Notes under the pieces: model-generated
Seen by the model: the letters and a program-made list of their open reading frames with translations, nothing else
Told to the model about the DNA's origin: nothing
Database searches by the model: none
Assembly: GCF_028682175.1 (NCBI RefSeq)
Contig: NZ_JANHKS010000005.1
Span: forward strand, 1-64,000
Origin: Pseudomonas putida
GTDB lineage: Bacteria > Pseudomonadota > Gammaproteobacteria > Pseudomonadales > Pseudomonadaceae
Length of the DNA stretch: 64,000 nucleotides
Direction of reading: 5' to 3'
In this document: positions 7,802 through 16,730 of the stretch, piece after piece
Numbering within the stretch: the stretch's first letter is position 1
Layout of the letters: each line of letters starts with the position of its first letter
Translations under genes and position numbers: made by a program

Positions 7802-8785
7802 TCAAAGGGCGCAGCTGACGGACCACTTCTCAAGCACGGCCTGATAGGGTTTGATGAACTGCTCTTCGGCAAACTTGCCTTGCTCGATCGCCAGCCGGCT
7901 GCGTTCTTCCCGGTCATAGACAATGCGAGTCAGGGAGTAATCCTGGTGTTTCAAGTTCGGCTGGTAGGATTTCCCCGCAGCCGAGTTGGCGTTGTAGATT
8001 TCAGGCCGGTATATCTTCTGGAAGGTGTCCATTGTGCTGATGGTGCCAATCAGCTCCAGAGGGGTGTAATCACTCAGCAGATCGCCTGAAAAGTAGAACG
8101 CCAAAGGCGCCGCGCTGTTAGGCGGCATGAAGTAGCGCACGGTCAATCCCATCTTCCTGAAATACTCGTCAGTCAACGAATACTCATCCTGCTTGTACTC
8201 GAACCCGAGCACCGGATGCTGGTTCTCGGTCCGGTGATAGGTCCTTGAACTGGACACACTCAGGCAGATCACCGGCGGTTTGTCGAAGTGCGCCTTGTAG
8301 GCACTCGAATTGACGAAGCACTTGAACAGCTTGCCGTGCAAGTCGCCAAAGTCTTCCGGCGTGCTGAACCCGACGCGGTTCTTGTTGTGTTCCAGCAGGC
8401 GCACACTGAAGTCGTAATCGCGCACGTAAGAAGAGAAGTTGTTTCCGACAATGCCATTGATACGCTCATGGGTGTGTTGATCGACGATGGTTGTTTTCAA
8501 CACCTCGATCAGCGGGATGGCCTGTTCACGGCCTTGGGCATCGAGCGTCATTTCAGCGGAGATAATCTCAAGTTCCACCCGATAGCGATCGCCCGTAGGG
8601 TTGTCCCAGTGCGCCAGGGCATTGAAGCGGTTATCTATCATTTTCAGGGTGTTGCGCAGATTCTCCTGCCGGCTTTCCCCACGGGCCAGGTTGGCGAAGT
8701 TGGTGGTGATGCGCGTAGTGTCCGAGGGAAAATAATTCTCGTCGAAACAGATGCTCTTGATAGCGAATGCGAAGTCTGTGTTCAT
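7802..8785 (-). CDS. mesX: DUF1852 protein, MesX partner of MesD
   Basis: This 327-residue cytoplasmic protein begins MNTDFAFAIKSICFDENY and contains GNNFSSYVRDYDFSVRLLEHNK and SYQPNLKHQDYSLTRIVYDREER, matching what I know of DUF1852. It is the first gene of a three-gene minus-strand operon: mesX, 25 bp, mesD, 39 bp, flavin reductase. In the MesD system this protein is required for methionine synthesis in the presence of oxygen, but its chemistry is unresolved. The adjacent flavin reductase suggests a flavin-linked step. The operon probably starts in 8786-9079. No clear MetR or S-adenosylmethionine element was seen there. Confidence 0.85.
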   Translation of the reverse strand: MNTDFAFAIKSICFDENYFPSDTTRITTNFANLARGESRQENLRNTLKMIDNRFNALAHWDNPTGDRYRVELEIISAEMTLDAQGREQAIPLIEVLKTTIVDQHTHERINGIVGNNFSSYVRDYDFSVRLLEHNKNRVGFSTPEDFGDLHGKLFKCFVNSSAYKAHFDKPPVICLSVSSSRTYHRTENQHPVLGFEYKQDEYSLTDEYFRKMGLTVRYFMPPNSAAPLAFYFSGDLLSDYTPLELIGTISTMDTFQKIYRPEIYNANSAAGKSYQPNLKHQDYSLTRIVYDREERSRLAIEQGKFAEEQFIKPYQAVLEKWSVSCAL

Positions 8786-9079
8786 CTTGATCTGACACCC
8801 TGTGTTCTTTGCGCCAGACCTGAATGTGCTGCTTGTCTTCTCAGGCGTGGCCGACGTTCTGTTTTTTCACCCGGCAGGCTGCACGCCATCTGTGGTGAAG
8901 AGCAGTCCGCATGTTAGGGCGCTGGCTGTATGAACAAAAACGAATTGATTTCAATGGAGCATTAGCCAGATTCATGATGATGTGCGGGGCCCGGCAGCCA
9001 TCCATCAACGCCCCGCCGCGAACCGATGTTGGTTCTGGTAGATTGCCGGGCTTTAGCGAACCGTTTGAGAACAGCCACA

Positions 9080-9391
9080 ATGAGAGTGATTCGGAGCAAG
9101 GAATTCACCGCCACCCGTGCCTGGGGTGCTGACGACATCGCTAACATGGACGGCACCACCGTGCGCCTGCACTGGACCGATCAGCCCTACAAATGGCATG
9201 TGAATGACGGTGAGGAAGTGTTCGCCGTTCTGGACGGCACGGTAGAGATGCACTATCGCGAGTCAGGCATCGAGCGCGTCGTGACCTTGATGACAGGTGA
9301 TGTGTTTTTCGCAGGGATTGGATGTGAACATGTTGCCCATCCCCGAGGCGAAGCGCGAATTCTGGTCATTGAACGTGAGGGCAGTGTTTGA
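9080..9391 (+). CDS. Small cupin-domain protein
   Basis: This 103-residue single-domain cupin starts MRVIRSKEFTATRAWGAD. The core has WHVNDGEEVFAVLDGTVEMHY and GDVFFAGIGCEHVAHPRGEAR, giving one clear metal-ligand-type His in each motif. It has no signal peptide, so it is cytoplasmic. I chose the internal ATG 9080 because the residues before it in the longer frame (from 9026) do not resemble the family. The ribosome-binding site is weak. It stands alone between the mesX promoter region and a convergent exported cupin. Substrate unknown. Confidence 0.72.
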   Translation: MRVIRSKEFTATRAWGADDIANMDGTTVRLHWTDQPYKWHVNDGEEVFAVLDGTVEMHYRESGIERVVTLMTGDVFFAGIGCEHVAHPRGEARILVIEREGSV

Positions 9392-9464
9392 GTGCCTCGC
9401 AAGCTCAAAACACAAGTGCCCTCACGTCGTTGATCTCGCGGCAGGGTCCGGGCACCAAGGTGCG

Positions 9465-9926
9465 CTAGGGTTCCAGTTTCAACAGCGGGACGTCTTTCTT
9501 CACGATGTAGGTTGCCAACTCCGAGCCGGTGGTGGTGCCGACGTTAGTTGCAACATGGGGAACCCCGGCCGGAATGTATAACGAGTCACCGGTATGAAGC
9601 GTCACGGCGGGTTGACCTTGCAACTCATATACGAAAGTGCCGCTGATCACATACGCAATCTCTACCCCCGGATGCGAATGCCTGGGGGCAGCGACGCCCG
9701 GCTCGAAGTCGACCCGGACTTGAATGGCCTCACGATCCGCGAAGTCCAGGTCCCTCTTCACCAGATCAGTGCGATGAAGGCCGGTTTGCCAGCTCTTTGC
9801 GGCCGATGAACTAGGTGGGCTTGCCTGCGCACTGGCATCTTGAGCCTGTGATATCCCGGCGAATCCGCAAAGGGCAGTCGCGAGGGCGATGACGAGCCGG
9901 GTCTTGCGAGTTAAGTACTGTGACAT
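9465..9926 (-). CDS. Exported cupin-domain protein
   Basis: This 153-residue protein has a Sec signal peptide (RKTRLVIALATALCGFAGISQA, cut near residue 28) and then one cupin domain. FEPGVAAPRHSHPGVEIAYV carries the HxH and Glu ligands of motif 1, and GDSLYIPAGVPHVATN carries motif 2. It should be a soluble periplasmic metal-binding cupin. Proteins of this type are common in Proteobacteria and mostly uncharacterised. It is monocistronic, facing the small cupin gene. The region to the next gene (9927-10185) shows no other gene. Confidence 0.78.
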   Translation of the reverse strand: MSQYLTRKTRLVIALATALCGFAGISQAQDASAQASPPSSSAAKSWQTGLHRTDLVKRDLDFADREAIQVRVDFEPGVAAPRHSHPGVEIAYVISGTFVYELQGQPAVTLHTGDSLYIPAGVPHVATNVGTTTGSELATYIVKKDVPLLKLEP

Positions 9927-10185
9927 GGGTCTATTCCAGGAGTGAGCCGTCAGGGTGGCTGTTTCCGCTTGTGCGGTACTCCATTTGAATGACTCATTGT
10001 ATCTGGCTCATTTCTGGCCGAAGCCTACTTGTATGCAAACGTGGCCCTGCCCCTGGGCGATACGTTGTGATACAGAACGGCCCTGATGGACGATGCGCCC
10101 CATGCCCGCTCGGCTGGCCGACTTCAGGTCGAAGATCGAAACCAGCAGGGCGAACGGTGCAGAGCCGATGCCGCAGGGCGAACCC

Positions 10186-10722
10186 CTACCCTTTCAGGCG
10201 TGATGTGGGCACCACGGTTTCAACCTTGCCGGTGGTCACGTCATACACCAGCCCGGTGACCATCACATCTGCAGGCAGGTTCGGATTGGCCTTGAGGGCC
10301 GCCACATCGATCTCGACCGATCTGTACGGATCGTCGATGGCCAGCGTTGCCAGTTTGCCCTCCTCCACGCCCATGTATCGAGCAAGGAGATGAGGCGCAT
10401 GATGCAGGCAACCGGTGATCCCGCATTGGGTGTGGTGCAACACCACCAGATTCCAGCCTTCGCCGACGGGGTTGCCGCCGACTTTCGACACCGTGCCGAG
10501 AATCGCCATGGTCTGAAACAGCTCGGGGGTCACGCGGCCGCCCACGTTGCGAATGATGGCGGCCTCACCGGCGTCAAGTTTGAAGATATCCATCGGGTCC
10601 ACCCGAGGATCAACGCAACCGATGATCATGGTTTTCTGCGAAGGGATGATTTTGAGATCTGCCGAGAAACCGTTCTCTGCGTACTCGGCATTGCGTTCGG
10701 TCAGGGTCTTGATGAAGTCCAT
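10186..10722 (-). CDS. Beta-class carbonic anhydrase
   Basis: This 178-residue protein would interconvert CO2 and bicarbonate in the cytoplasm. Zinc ligands fit Cys36 with Asp38/Arg40 (IIGCVDPRVDP) and His97/Cys100 (HHTQCGI), the beta-class arrangement. It is shorter than the classic 220-residue Can enzyme and resembles the compact bacterial beta subgroup. I chose ATG 10722 because GGAG lies nine bases upstream; an ATG at 10737 lacks such a site. The gene is divergent from a LysR gene across 374 bp that contains a perfect inverted repeat, so it may be that regulator's target. Confidence 0.85.
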   Translation of the reverse strand: MDFIKTLTERNAEYAENGFSADLKIIPSQKTMIIGCVDPRVDPMDIFKLDAGEAAIIRNVGGRVTPELFQTMAILGTVSKVGGNPVGEGWNLVVLHHTQCGITGCLHHAPHLLARYMGVEEGKLATLAIDDPYRSVEIDVAALKANPNLPADVMVTGLVYDVTTGKVETVVPTSRLKG

Positions 10723-10960
10723 GATTGTCTCCGTCATCAGGTTGAGGCTGGGGAAGTCAGGTCAGTCAGGGAAACCGGCTCGAGATGCACGAACCGGTCG
10801 AGCCCGTTTCATTTGCCGTTGAGCCTGACGGCATGCAGGCGGGCGAATTCGCCAACGGCGAGCACCGCAGCGTCTCGCTTGCGATGGAGCCAATATCGTC
10901 GCTTGGCGGGGCCGCCGGTAGCCGTCGATTTGGTCTAACATCTATCTCGAATCAGCATTA

Positions 10961-10976
10961 ATGAACCTCCGTTCAT
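10961..10976. promoter_or_regulatory. Perfect inverted repeat, candidate LysR operator
   Basis: ATGAAC-CTCC-GTTCAT is a perfect 6+6 bp inverted repeat inside the 374-bp divergent region (10723-11096) between the carbonic anhydrase gene and the LysR gene. LysR proteins commonly bind such dyads. No other gene is visible in this region, and no clear -35/-10 pair could be assigned. Confidence 0.45.
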
Positions 10977-11096
10977 GGCATGATCGCCCGCTGTGGGGTG
11001 CACCTCGCCCGCACGCTGATCGGGCCTGATCGATCACGGGTCGACGCGAATGCACCGGGCTGTGTGGGCTGACGAAATGGACGGAGCACTGGGAAG

Positions 11097-11990
11097 ATGG
11101 CGCTGAAAGACATCGTCGCGTTGCGCATCTACACGCGGGTCGCGCGGCTGGGGAGCTTTTCGGCAGCGGCCCGGGAAAGCGGGCTCGCGCAATCCCAGGT
11201 CTCGCGAATGATTGCTGAGCTGGAAGCCAGTCTCGGCGCCCGCCTGCTGTCCCGAACCACCCGCGCCGTGACGCCAACCGAAGCAGGTCTGGAATTCCTC
11301 ATGCGCGTCGAACCCATCCTGGCGGCGGTCGACGATGCCGAAAACAGCGTGCGGGAAACCGGGGAGCTTCGCGGGTTGCTGCGCATCGGCATGCCTGCAA
11401 CGATGGGGCTGCGCATCGTCATCCCGAGGCTCTCGACCTTCACCGAACAGCACCCGTCCCTGCATCTGGAACTGCTGCTTGAAGACCAGTGGCAGGACAT
11501 GGTCAAGGACGCCGTTGACGTCGGCATCCGCGTCGGGCACCTGCCGGACCTTTCCGGGACGGCCCGGCAGATAGGCCTGATGCGGCGCGTGCTGGTGGCG
11601 TCCCCAGGCTATCTGGCCGAGCACGGCACGCCTGAGTGTCCAGCTGACATCCAGAGTCATCGAGTCGTCGGTGGCCCGGCAGGGTCCCAAGTCACCTCCT
11701 GGCAACTGGAGCGCAACGGCGAACAATCCTCAGTAAGCCCCAACGCGCAGCTTTCCATCAACAATACGGCCGGGGCACTGACCGCTGCCGTCGGTGGGCT
11801 GGGCATTGTGTCCACCACGTCGTGGGCCTGTGCCGCAGACTTGAAAGCCGGGACGCTGGTCCAGGTTCTGCCTGAATGGAAGATGGCCGAACTGCCCGTT
11901 CATGCCTATTTTCCGATGGGGCGAACCACTCGCATGTCTGCCCGAGTGTTTGTCGATTTCCTGGCCCGGATGCTGGCCAGCGAGCCATAG
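11097..11990 (+). CDS. LysR-family transcriptional regulator
   Basis: The 297-residue protein has an N-terminal winged helix (residues 5-65; GSFSAAARESGLAQSQVSRM is the recognition region, and LLSRTTRAVTPTEAG closes it) followed by a periplasmic-binding-like effector domain. The RTTR-V-LTEAG form places it in the CrgA-like subgroup. It is divergent from the carbonic anhydrase gene and lies 305 bp upstream of a MexEF-OprN-type operon in the same direction. It could regulate either; the efflux operon is the more usual partner. Ligand unknown. Confidence 0.88.
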   Translation: MALKDIVALRIYTRVARLGSFSAAARESGLAQSQVSRMIAELEASLGARLLSRTTRAVTPTEAGLEFLMRVEPILAAVDDAENSVRETGELRGLLRIGMPATMGLRIVIPRLSTFTEQHPSLHLELLLEDQWQDMVKDAVDVGIRVGHLPDLSGTARQIGLMRRVLVASPGYLAEHGTPECPADIQSHRVVGGPAGSQVTSWQLERNGEQSSVSPNAQLSINNTAGALTAAVGGLGIVSTTSWACAADLKAGTLVQVLPEWKMAELPVHAYFPMGRTTRMSARVFVDFLARMLASEP

Positions 11991-12106
11991 CTTCGGCAAT
12001 CCTGCCGCATCAGAGCGGACAGCTCTGCACTCACCGAGCCCCCCTGGCATCTCGCACAGTGCGAGCGGGCTGTGTTCGCGCAATAAGATTACAGTTATCA
12101 TTTGAA

Positions 12107-12123
12107 TTGATTATGCAAATCAA
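12107..12123. promoter_or_regulatory. Inverted repeat in the AT-rich region upstream of the RND operon
   Basis: TTGATT-ATGCA-AATCAA is a perfect 6+6 bp repeat and fits the T-N11-A shape of LysR boxes. It lies in a conspicuously AT-rich segment (about 12080-12170) of the 305-bp gap 11991-12295, which probably holds the efflux promoter. It could bind the upstream LysR protein. Confidence 0.45.
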
Positions 12124-12142
12124 GAAGCCGCAATTGCCCGGT

Positions 12143-12161
12143 TTATATGATAATCATAATG
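12143..12161. promoter_or_regulatory. Possible Fur-like site upstream of the RND operon
   Basis: The central 11 bases ATGATAATCAT (12147-12157) are identical to the core of the 19-bp Fur consensus. Over the full 19 positions 13 match by my count. The outer arms are poor, so it could be an unrelated palindrome. It sits 135 bp before the adaptor gene. Confidence 0.35.
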
Positions 12162-12295
12162 TTATACGCAGACGCACTCCACAGGGAGCGTTCATTTCAT
12201 TGCTTGCCGCCGCTCACGGCCTGCCGGTGCCGGTTTCGTGAGCGAGCAGAGCCAGCCTTTCGCTAGCCAATCCATCCGACTTCTGAAGAGAACCT

Positions 12296-13537
12296 ATGAA
12301 AACTGTTCATCACCCAAATACCCGCATCCGCCCTCTCGCCGGTGCCGTGGCGATGGCAATGGCTGGCCTGCTGGTCCTGAACCTGTCCGGTTGCGACGAC
12401 GCCAGCGGAAAACCCGCTGATTCAGCGGTTGCCGCTGGCGCCGTGGTGTCCGCCGCGACGGTCGTGCAGAAAGCCGTGGTCGAAACCCAGGAGTTTTCCG
12501 GTCGAATGGAGGCCATCGAGCGCGTCGATATTCGTGCCCGGGTCCCGGGTTTCATCACCAGCGTCAACATTACCCCCGGTGCCATCGTCAAGAAGGGCGA
12601 CGTGCTCTTCGTCATCGATCCGCGCCCTTATCAAGCCGAAGCCGACCGCACCGAAGCCGCCGCGGCTGCCGCACGGGCCAAAGTGGACCTGGCGCGTATC
12701 GAGCTGGCCCGCTCTCAGAAGCTGATCGGCGAGAAAGCCATCGCGCAGCGTGAGCTGGACGAAAACCTGTCCAATTTCAAGCAGCTGGAAGCCAGCGCCC
12801 GTGCTGCCGCAGCCGAGTCTGACAACGCCAGGCTCAACCTGAGCTATACCCGCGTGACCTCCCCCATCGATGGCCGCGTCGGCAAAGCCGATATCACGCT
12901 GGGCAACCTGGTCGACACCAGCGCCGTGCTGACCAAGGTGGTGTCCGACGACAAGATCTACGCCTCCTTCGACGGTGACGAAGACACTTACCTGCGTGTC
13001 GGTGCCGCTCACCACGGCGGCAAGGATGTAGACGTCAGGGTTGGCCTGGCCAACGAGCAAGGCTTCCCCCACGAGGGCAAGCTCGAATTTGTCGACAACC
13101 AGCTCGACCCGCAAACCGGCGGCGTGCGCATGCGCGCCATCTTCAGCAACGCCGACAAGACCCTGGCCCCGGGCCTCTTCGCCCGCGTGCAGTTGCTGGG
13201 TGGCACCCATGGCGGCAATGAAACCCAGGCCATCCTGATCAACGAGCGGGCGATCAACACCGATCAGGATCGCAAGTTCGTGTTCGTCGTCGATCCTCAG
13301 GGCAAAGCGGAATACCGTCAGGTCACCCTCGGAAACACGGTGGATGGTCTGCGTGTCGTGCGCAGCGGCTTGAAAGCTGGCGAGCAGATCGTGGTCAACG
13401 GCCTGGTGCGGGTGATGCCGGGCGCCCCCCTGGCACCGCACATGGTTTCGATGGATTTCAATCCTGATGAACCTGTCGCAGAAACCACCCCCGAAACAGC
13501 CTCCAAAACCACACCTGACGCCAAGTCAAAGGGTTGA
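12296..13537 (+). CDS. RND efflux periplasmic adaptor (MexE-like)
   Basis: This 413-residue membrane fusion protein bridges the inner-membrane pump and the outer-membrane channel. It has a lipoprotein-type N-terminus (LVLNLSGC, Cys near residue 33), a barrel/lipoyl domain (FSGRMEAIERVDIRARVPGF, GAIVKKGDVLFVIDPRPYQAE), a helical hairpin (residues about 115-185) and the second lipoyl half (LNLSYTRVTSPIDGRVGKAD). GAAGAG precedes the ATG. It is the first gene of an adaptor-pump-channel operon, 6 bp before the pump gene. It resembles MexE/AcrA-type adaptors. Substrates cannot be read from sequence, though MexEF-type pumps often export chloramphenicol, quinolones and aromatic compounds. Confidence 0.88.
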   Translation: MKTVHHPNTRIRPLAGAVAMAMAGLLVLNLSGCDDASGKPADSAVAAGAVVSAATVVQKAVVETQEFSGRMEAIERVDIRARVPGFITSVNITPGAIVKKGDVLFVIDPRPYQAEADRTEAAAAAARAKVDLARIELARSQKLIGEKAIAQRELDENLSNFKQLEASARAAAAESDNARLNLSYTRVTSPIDGRVGKADITLGNLVDTSAVLTKVVSDDKIYASFDGDEDTYLRVGAAHHGGKDVDVRVGLANEQGFPHEGKLEFVDNQLDPQTGGVRMRAIFSNADKTLAPGLFARVQLLGGTHGGNETQAILINERAINTDQDRKFVFVVDPQGKAEYRQVTLGNTVDGLRVVRSGLKAGEQIVVNGLVRVMPGAPLAPHMVSMDFNPDEPVAETTPETASKTTPDAKSKG

Positions 13538-13543
13538 TCGATC

Positions 13544-16500
13544 ATGAATTTCTCGAAATTTTTCATCGACAAGCCCATCTTCGCGGGGGTGCTGTCGATC
13601 ATCATTTTCGTGGCAGGGCTCATCGCGCTGTTCACGCTCCCTGTCGCCGAGTACCCGGACGTGGTGCCACCCGCCGTGCAGATCCGCGCGCAGTATCCGG
13701 GCGCTGACGCCAGGGTCATTGCCGAGACGGTGGCCACGCCGCTGGAACAAGAGGTCAACGGCGTCGACAACATGCTCTACATGTCGTCGCAATCGACGGC
13801 CGATGGCAACCTGCTGCTGACCGTGACCTTCAAGATCGGCACCAAGGTTTCGCAAGCCGAGACCGACGTGGAAAACCGCGTGCAACGGGCCTTGCCACAC
13901 TTGCCCGAAGAGGTGCGCCAGATCGGCGTCACCACCATCAAATCGACGCCCAGCCTGACCATGGTGGTGCACCTGACCTCGCCGGACGGTCGTTACGATG
14001 ACCAGTACCTGCGCAACTACGCCACGATCAACGTCAAGGACCAGCTCGACCGCATCGCCGGCATCGGTCAGGTGCAGTTGAACGGCTCGGGCGACTACGC
14101 CATGCGTATCTGGCTCGACCCGGTGAAGATCGCCGCGCGCAACATGACCACCCTGGATGTCACCGACGCCATTCGCGAGCAGAACGTACAGGTGGCAGGC
14201 GGTGCAATCGGGCAGTCGCCGTCCAGAGGCAGCGATTTCCAGTTGTCCGTGAAAACCCAAGGCCGGCTGCAAACCCCTGAAGAGTTTGGCAACATCATCG
14301 TGCGCACCGGTGCCGATGGCGCCCTGACCCGCCTGCGTGACGTCGCCCGCATCGAGTTGGGTGCCAACGCCTATAACCTGCGTGCCCGCCTGAACAACCA
14401 GCCGGCTGTGGCGCTGGTCGTCTTCGAAGCGCCAAACGCCAACGCGCTGCAGATGTCCAGCGACATTCGCGACCGCATGGAACAGTTGAAGGCTGACTTC
14501 CCGCCGGGAATGGAATACAGCATCGTCTATGACACCACCCGCTTCGTGCAGGACTCGATCAATGCGGTGATTCACACCCTGCTCGAAGCCATCGCGCTGG
14601 TGGTGCTGGTGGTCATCATCTTCCTGCAAACCTGGCGCGCCTCGCTGATCCCGCTGCTCGCCGTGCCGGTCTCCGTGGTCGGCACCTTTGCCGTGATGCT
14701 CGCATTCGGTTTCTCGATCAACACCCTGTCGCTGTTCGGTCTGGTGCTGGCTATCGGTATCGTCGTGGACGACGCCATCGTGGTGGTGGAAAACGTCGAA
14801 CGGAACATCGCGAGCGGTCTGTCGCCCCGTGAAGCCACACTACAGGCCATGAAGGAAGTGAGCGGTCCGATCATCGCCATCGCGTTGGTGCTCTGTGCCG
14901 TATTCGTGCCGATTGCCTTCGTGCCGGGCCTGTCCGGTGAGTTCTACAAGCAGTTCGCGCTGACCATCGCCATTTCCACCGTGATCTCGGCATTCAGTTC
15001 CCTGACTCTGGCGCCGGCATTGTCCGCTGTGTTGCTCAAGGGCCATGACGCGCCGAAAGATGCCCTGACCCGCATCATGGACACGCTGTTCGGCCGGTTC
15101 TTCCGGGTGTTCAACCGCTTCTTCGGGCGCTCGTCCGAGCGTTATGAAATGGGCGTCAAAGGCACCCTCAAACGCAAGTCCGGCGCCATCGCCGTCTACC
15201 TGATGCTGGCCGCCTGTGCCGGGTTGATGTTCAAACTGGTGCCTGCGGGCTTCGTGCCGCTGCAAGACAAAGGCTACCTGATCGGCATCGCGCAACTGCC
15301 GACCGCCTCCTCGCTGGACCGTACCGATGCCGTCATCCAGCGCATGGGCAAGATCGCCACTGCAACGCCCGGCGTCAGCGACGCTGTGCAGTTTCCGGGC
15401 CTGTCGGTCAACGACTTCACTGCCTCGTCCAGCGCGGGTATCCAGTTCAGCAACCTGCAGAGCTTCGCTCAACGCAGCTCCAGAGACCTGAGCGCAGGCG
15501 CCATCGCCGGTGAGTTGAACAAACGCATGACGTCGATCGAAGACTCGTTCATCCTCGTCGTGCCACCGGCTCCAGTGGACGGCCTGGGCACCCTCGGCGG
15601 CTTCAAGCTGATGGTGGAAGACCGCGGCAACGTCGGCTACGACGCATTGAACAAAGCGACGCAGGAACTCCAGGCCCGTGCGCGCAAAGCGCCTGAACTG
15701 GCGGGTGTCTTCACCGGCTACCAGATCAACGTGCCGCAGATCTACGCCGACATCGATCGTGACAAGGCCAAGCAGTTGAACGTGCCGCTGCAAACGATCT
15801 ACCAGACGCTGCAAGTCAACCTGGGTTCTGTGTACGTCAACGATTTCAACCGCTTCGGGCGTACCTATCAGGTGCGGGTGCAGGCTGACGAGCAGTTCCG
15901 CAACCACGTGGAAGACCTGAAAAAGCTCAAGATCCGCAGCACCAACGGCGACATGATTCCCCTCGCCTCGCTGATGCGCGTGTCCAACACCTACGGCCCG
16001 GAACGGGTACAACGCTACAACGCTTATGTGTCGGCAGACCTCAACGGCAGCCCGGCGCCTGGCTATTCGTCCGGCCAGGCACAGGCCGCCATCGAACGTC
16101 TGGCCAAAGAAGTGCTGCCAAAAGGCATCACCTACGAGTTCACCGACCTTGCATACCAGGACATCCTCGCCGGCAACACCATGTTCTACGTGTTCCCGCT
16201 CTGTGTGCTGCTGGTGTTCCTGGTGCTCGCCGCGCAGTACGAAAGCTGGACCTTGCCACTGGCGGTGATCCTGATCGTGCCGATGTCGATCCTGTGTGCT
16301 CTGCTGGGCGTGAAGCTGACCGGCGGCGACAACAACGTTTTCACCCAGATCGCGCTGTTCGTACTCGTGGGACTCGCCTCCAAGAACGCGATCCTGATCG
16401 TCGAGTTCGCTCGCGAACTGGAGCACCACGGCCGCACGACCGTGCAGGCAGCACTGGAGTCATGCCGCCTGCGTCTGCGTCCGATCCTGATGACCTCGAT

Positions 16501-16729
16501 CGCGTTCATCATGGGTGTGCTGCCGCTGGTGTTCTCCCATGGCCCAGGCTCGGAAATGCGTCATGCGATGGGTGTGGCCGTGTTTGGCGGCATGCTCGGC
16601 GTGACCTTCTTCGGACTGTTCCTGACACCCGTTTTCTACGTGTTGATGCGCTCGCTCGCCAAATTCCTGAGCCGCAGCAAAGCCACTAACTCGGCGGTCG
16701 TTCCTCACGCTCTTGAAGAGACTCACTAA
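13544..16729 (+). CDS. RND efflux inner-membrane pump (MexF-like, HAE1 family)
   Basis: This 1061-residue proton-driven multidrug transporter has the usual 12 transmembrane helices and two large periplasmic loops. The start MNFSKFFIDKPIFAGVLS is typical of MexF-type pumps. The helix-4 motif GIVVDDAIVVVENVERN carries the paired Asp residues of the proton relay, and the C-terminal half has GLASKNAILIVEFARE. Length is standard for the family. It lies directly after the adaptor and one base before the outer-membrane factor start. The second pump in this window (22439-25699) is a clear paralogue, so the two systems probably arose by duplication or parallel acquisition of MexEF-type operons. Confidence 0.92.
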   Translation: MNFSKFFIDKPIFAGVLSIIIFVAGLIALFTLPVAEYPDVVPPAVQIRAQYPGADARVIAETVATPLEQEVNGVDNMLYMSSQSTADGNLLLTVTFKIGTKVSQAETDVENRVQRALPHLPEEVRQIGVTTIKSTPSLTMVVHLTSPDGRYDDQYLRNYATINVKDQLDRIAGIGQVQLNGSGDYAMRIWLDPVKIAARNMTTLDVTDAIREQNVQVAGGAIGQSPSRGSDFQLSVKTQGRLQTPEEFGNIIVRTGADGALTRLRDVARIELGANAYNLRARLNNQPAVALVVFEAPNANALQMSSDIRDRMEQLKADFPPGMEYSIVYDTTRFVQDSINAVIHTLLEAIALVVLVVIIFLQTWRASLIPLLAVPVSVVGTFAVMLAFGFSINTLSLFGLVLAIGIVVDDAIVVVENVERNIASGLSPREATLQAMKEVSGPIIAIALVLCAVFVPIAFVPGLSGEFYKQFALTIAISTVISAFSSLTLAPALSAVLLKGHDAPKDALTRIMDTLFGRFFRVFNRFFGRSSERYEMGVKGTLKRKSGAIAVYLMLAACAGLMFKLVPAGFVPLQDKGYLIGIAQLPTASSLDRTDAVIQRMGKIATATPGVSDAVQFPGLSVNDFTASSSAGIQFSNLQSFAQRSSRDLSAGAIAGELNKRMTSIEDSFILVVPPAPVDGLGTLGGFKLMVEDRGNVGYDALNKATQELQARARKAPELAGVFTGYQINVPQIYADIDRDKAKQLNVPLQTIYQTLQVNLGSVYVNDFNRFGRTYQVRVQADEQFRNHVEDLKKLKIRSTNGDMIPLASLMRVSNTYGPERVQRYNAYVSADLNGSPAPGYSSGQAQAAIERLAKEVLPKGITYEFTDLAYQDILAGNTMFYVFPLCVLLVFLVLAAQYESWTLPLAVILIVPMSILCALLGVKLTGGDNNVFTQIALFVLVGLASKNAILIVEFARELEHHGRTTVQAALESCRLRLRPILMTSIAFIMGVLPLVFSHGPGSEMRHAMGVAVFGGMLGVTFFGLFLTPVFYVLMRSLAKFLSRSKATNSAVVPHALEETH

Positions 16730-16730
16730 C

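Noticed and set aside
8941..8953. Possible MetR site upstream of mesX
   Set aside because: On the minus strand it reads TGAA-ATCAA-TTCG, one base off the TGAA-N5-TTCA consensus. With such a short degenerate motif and about 155 bp distance, chance is a good explanation.
14840..16429. 529-codon open frame antisense to the first RND pump
   Set aside because: Same shadow composition. The sense strand encodes an unmistakable RND transporter.
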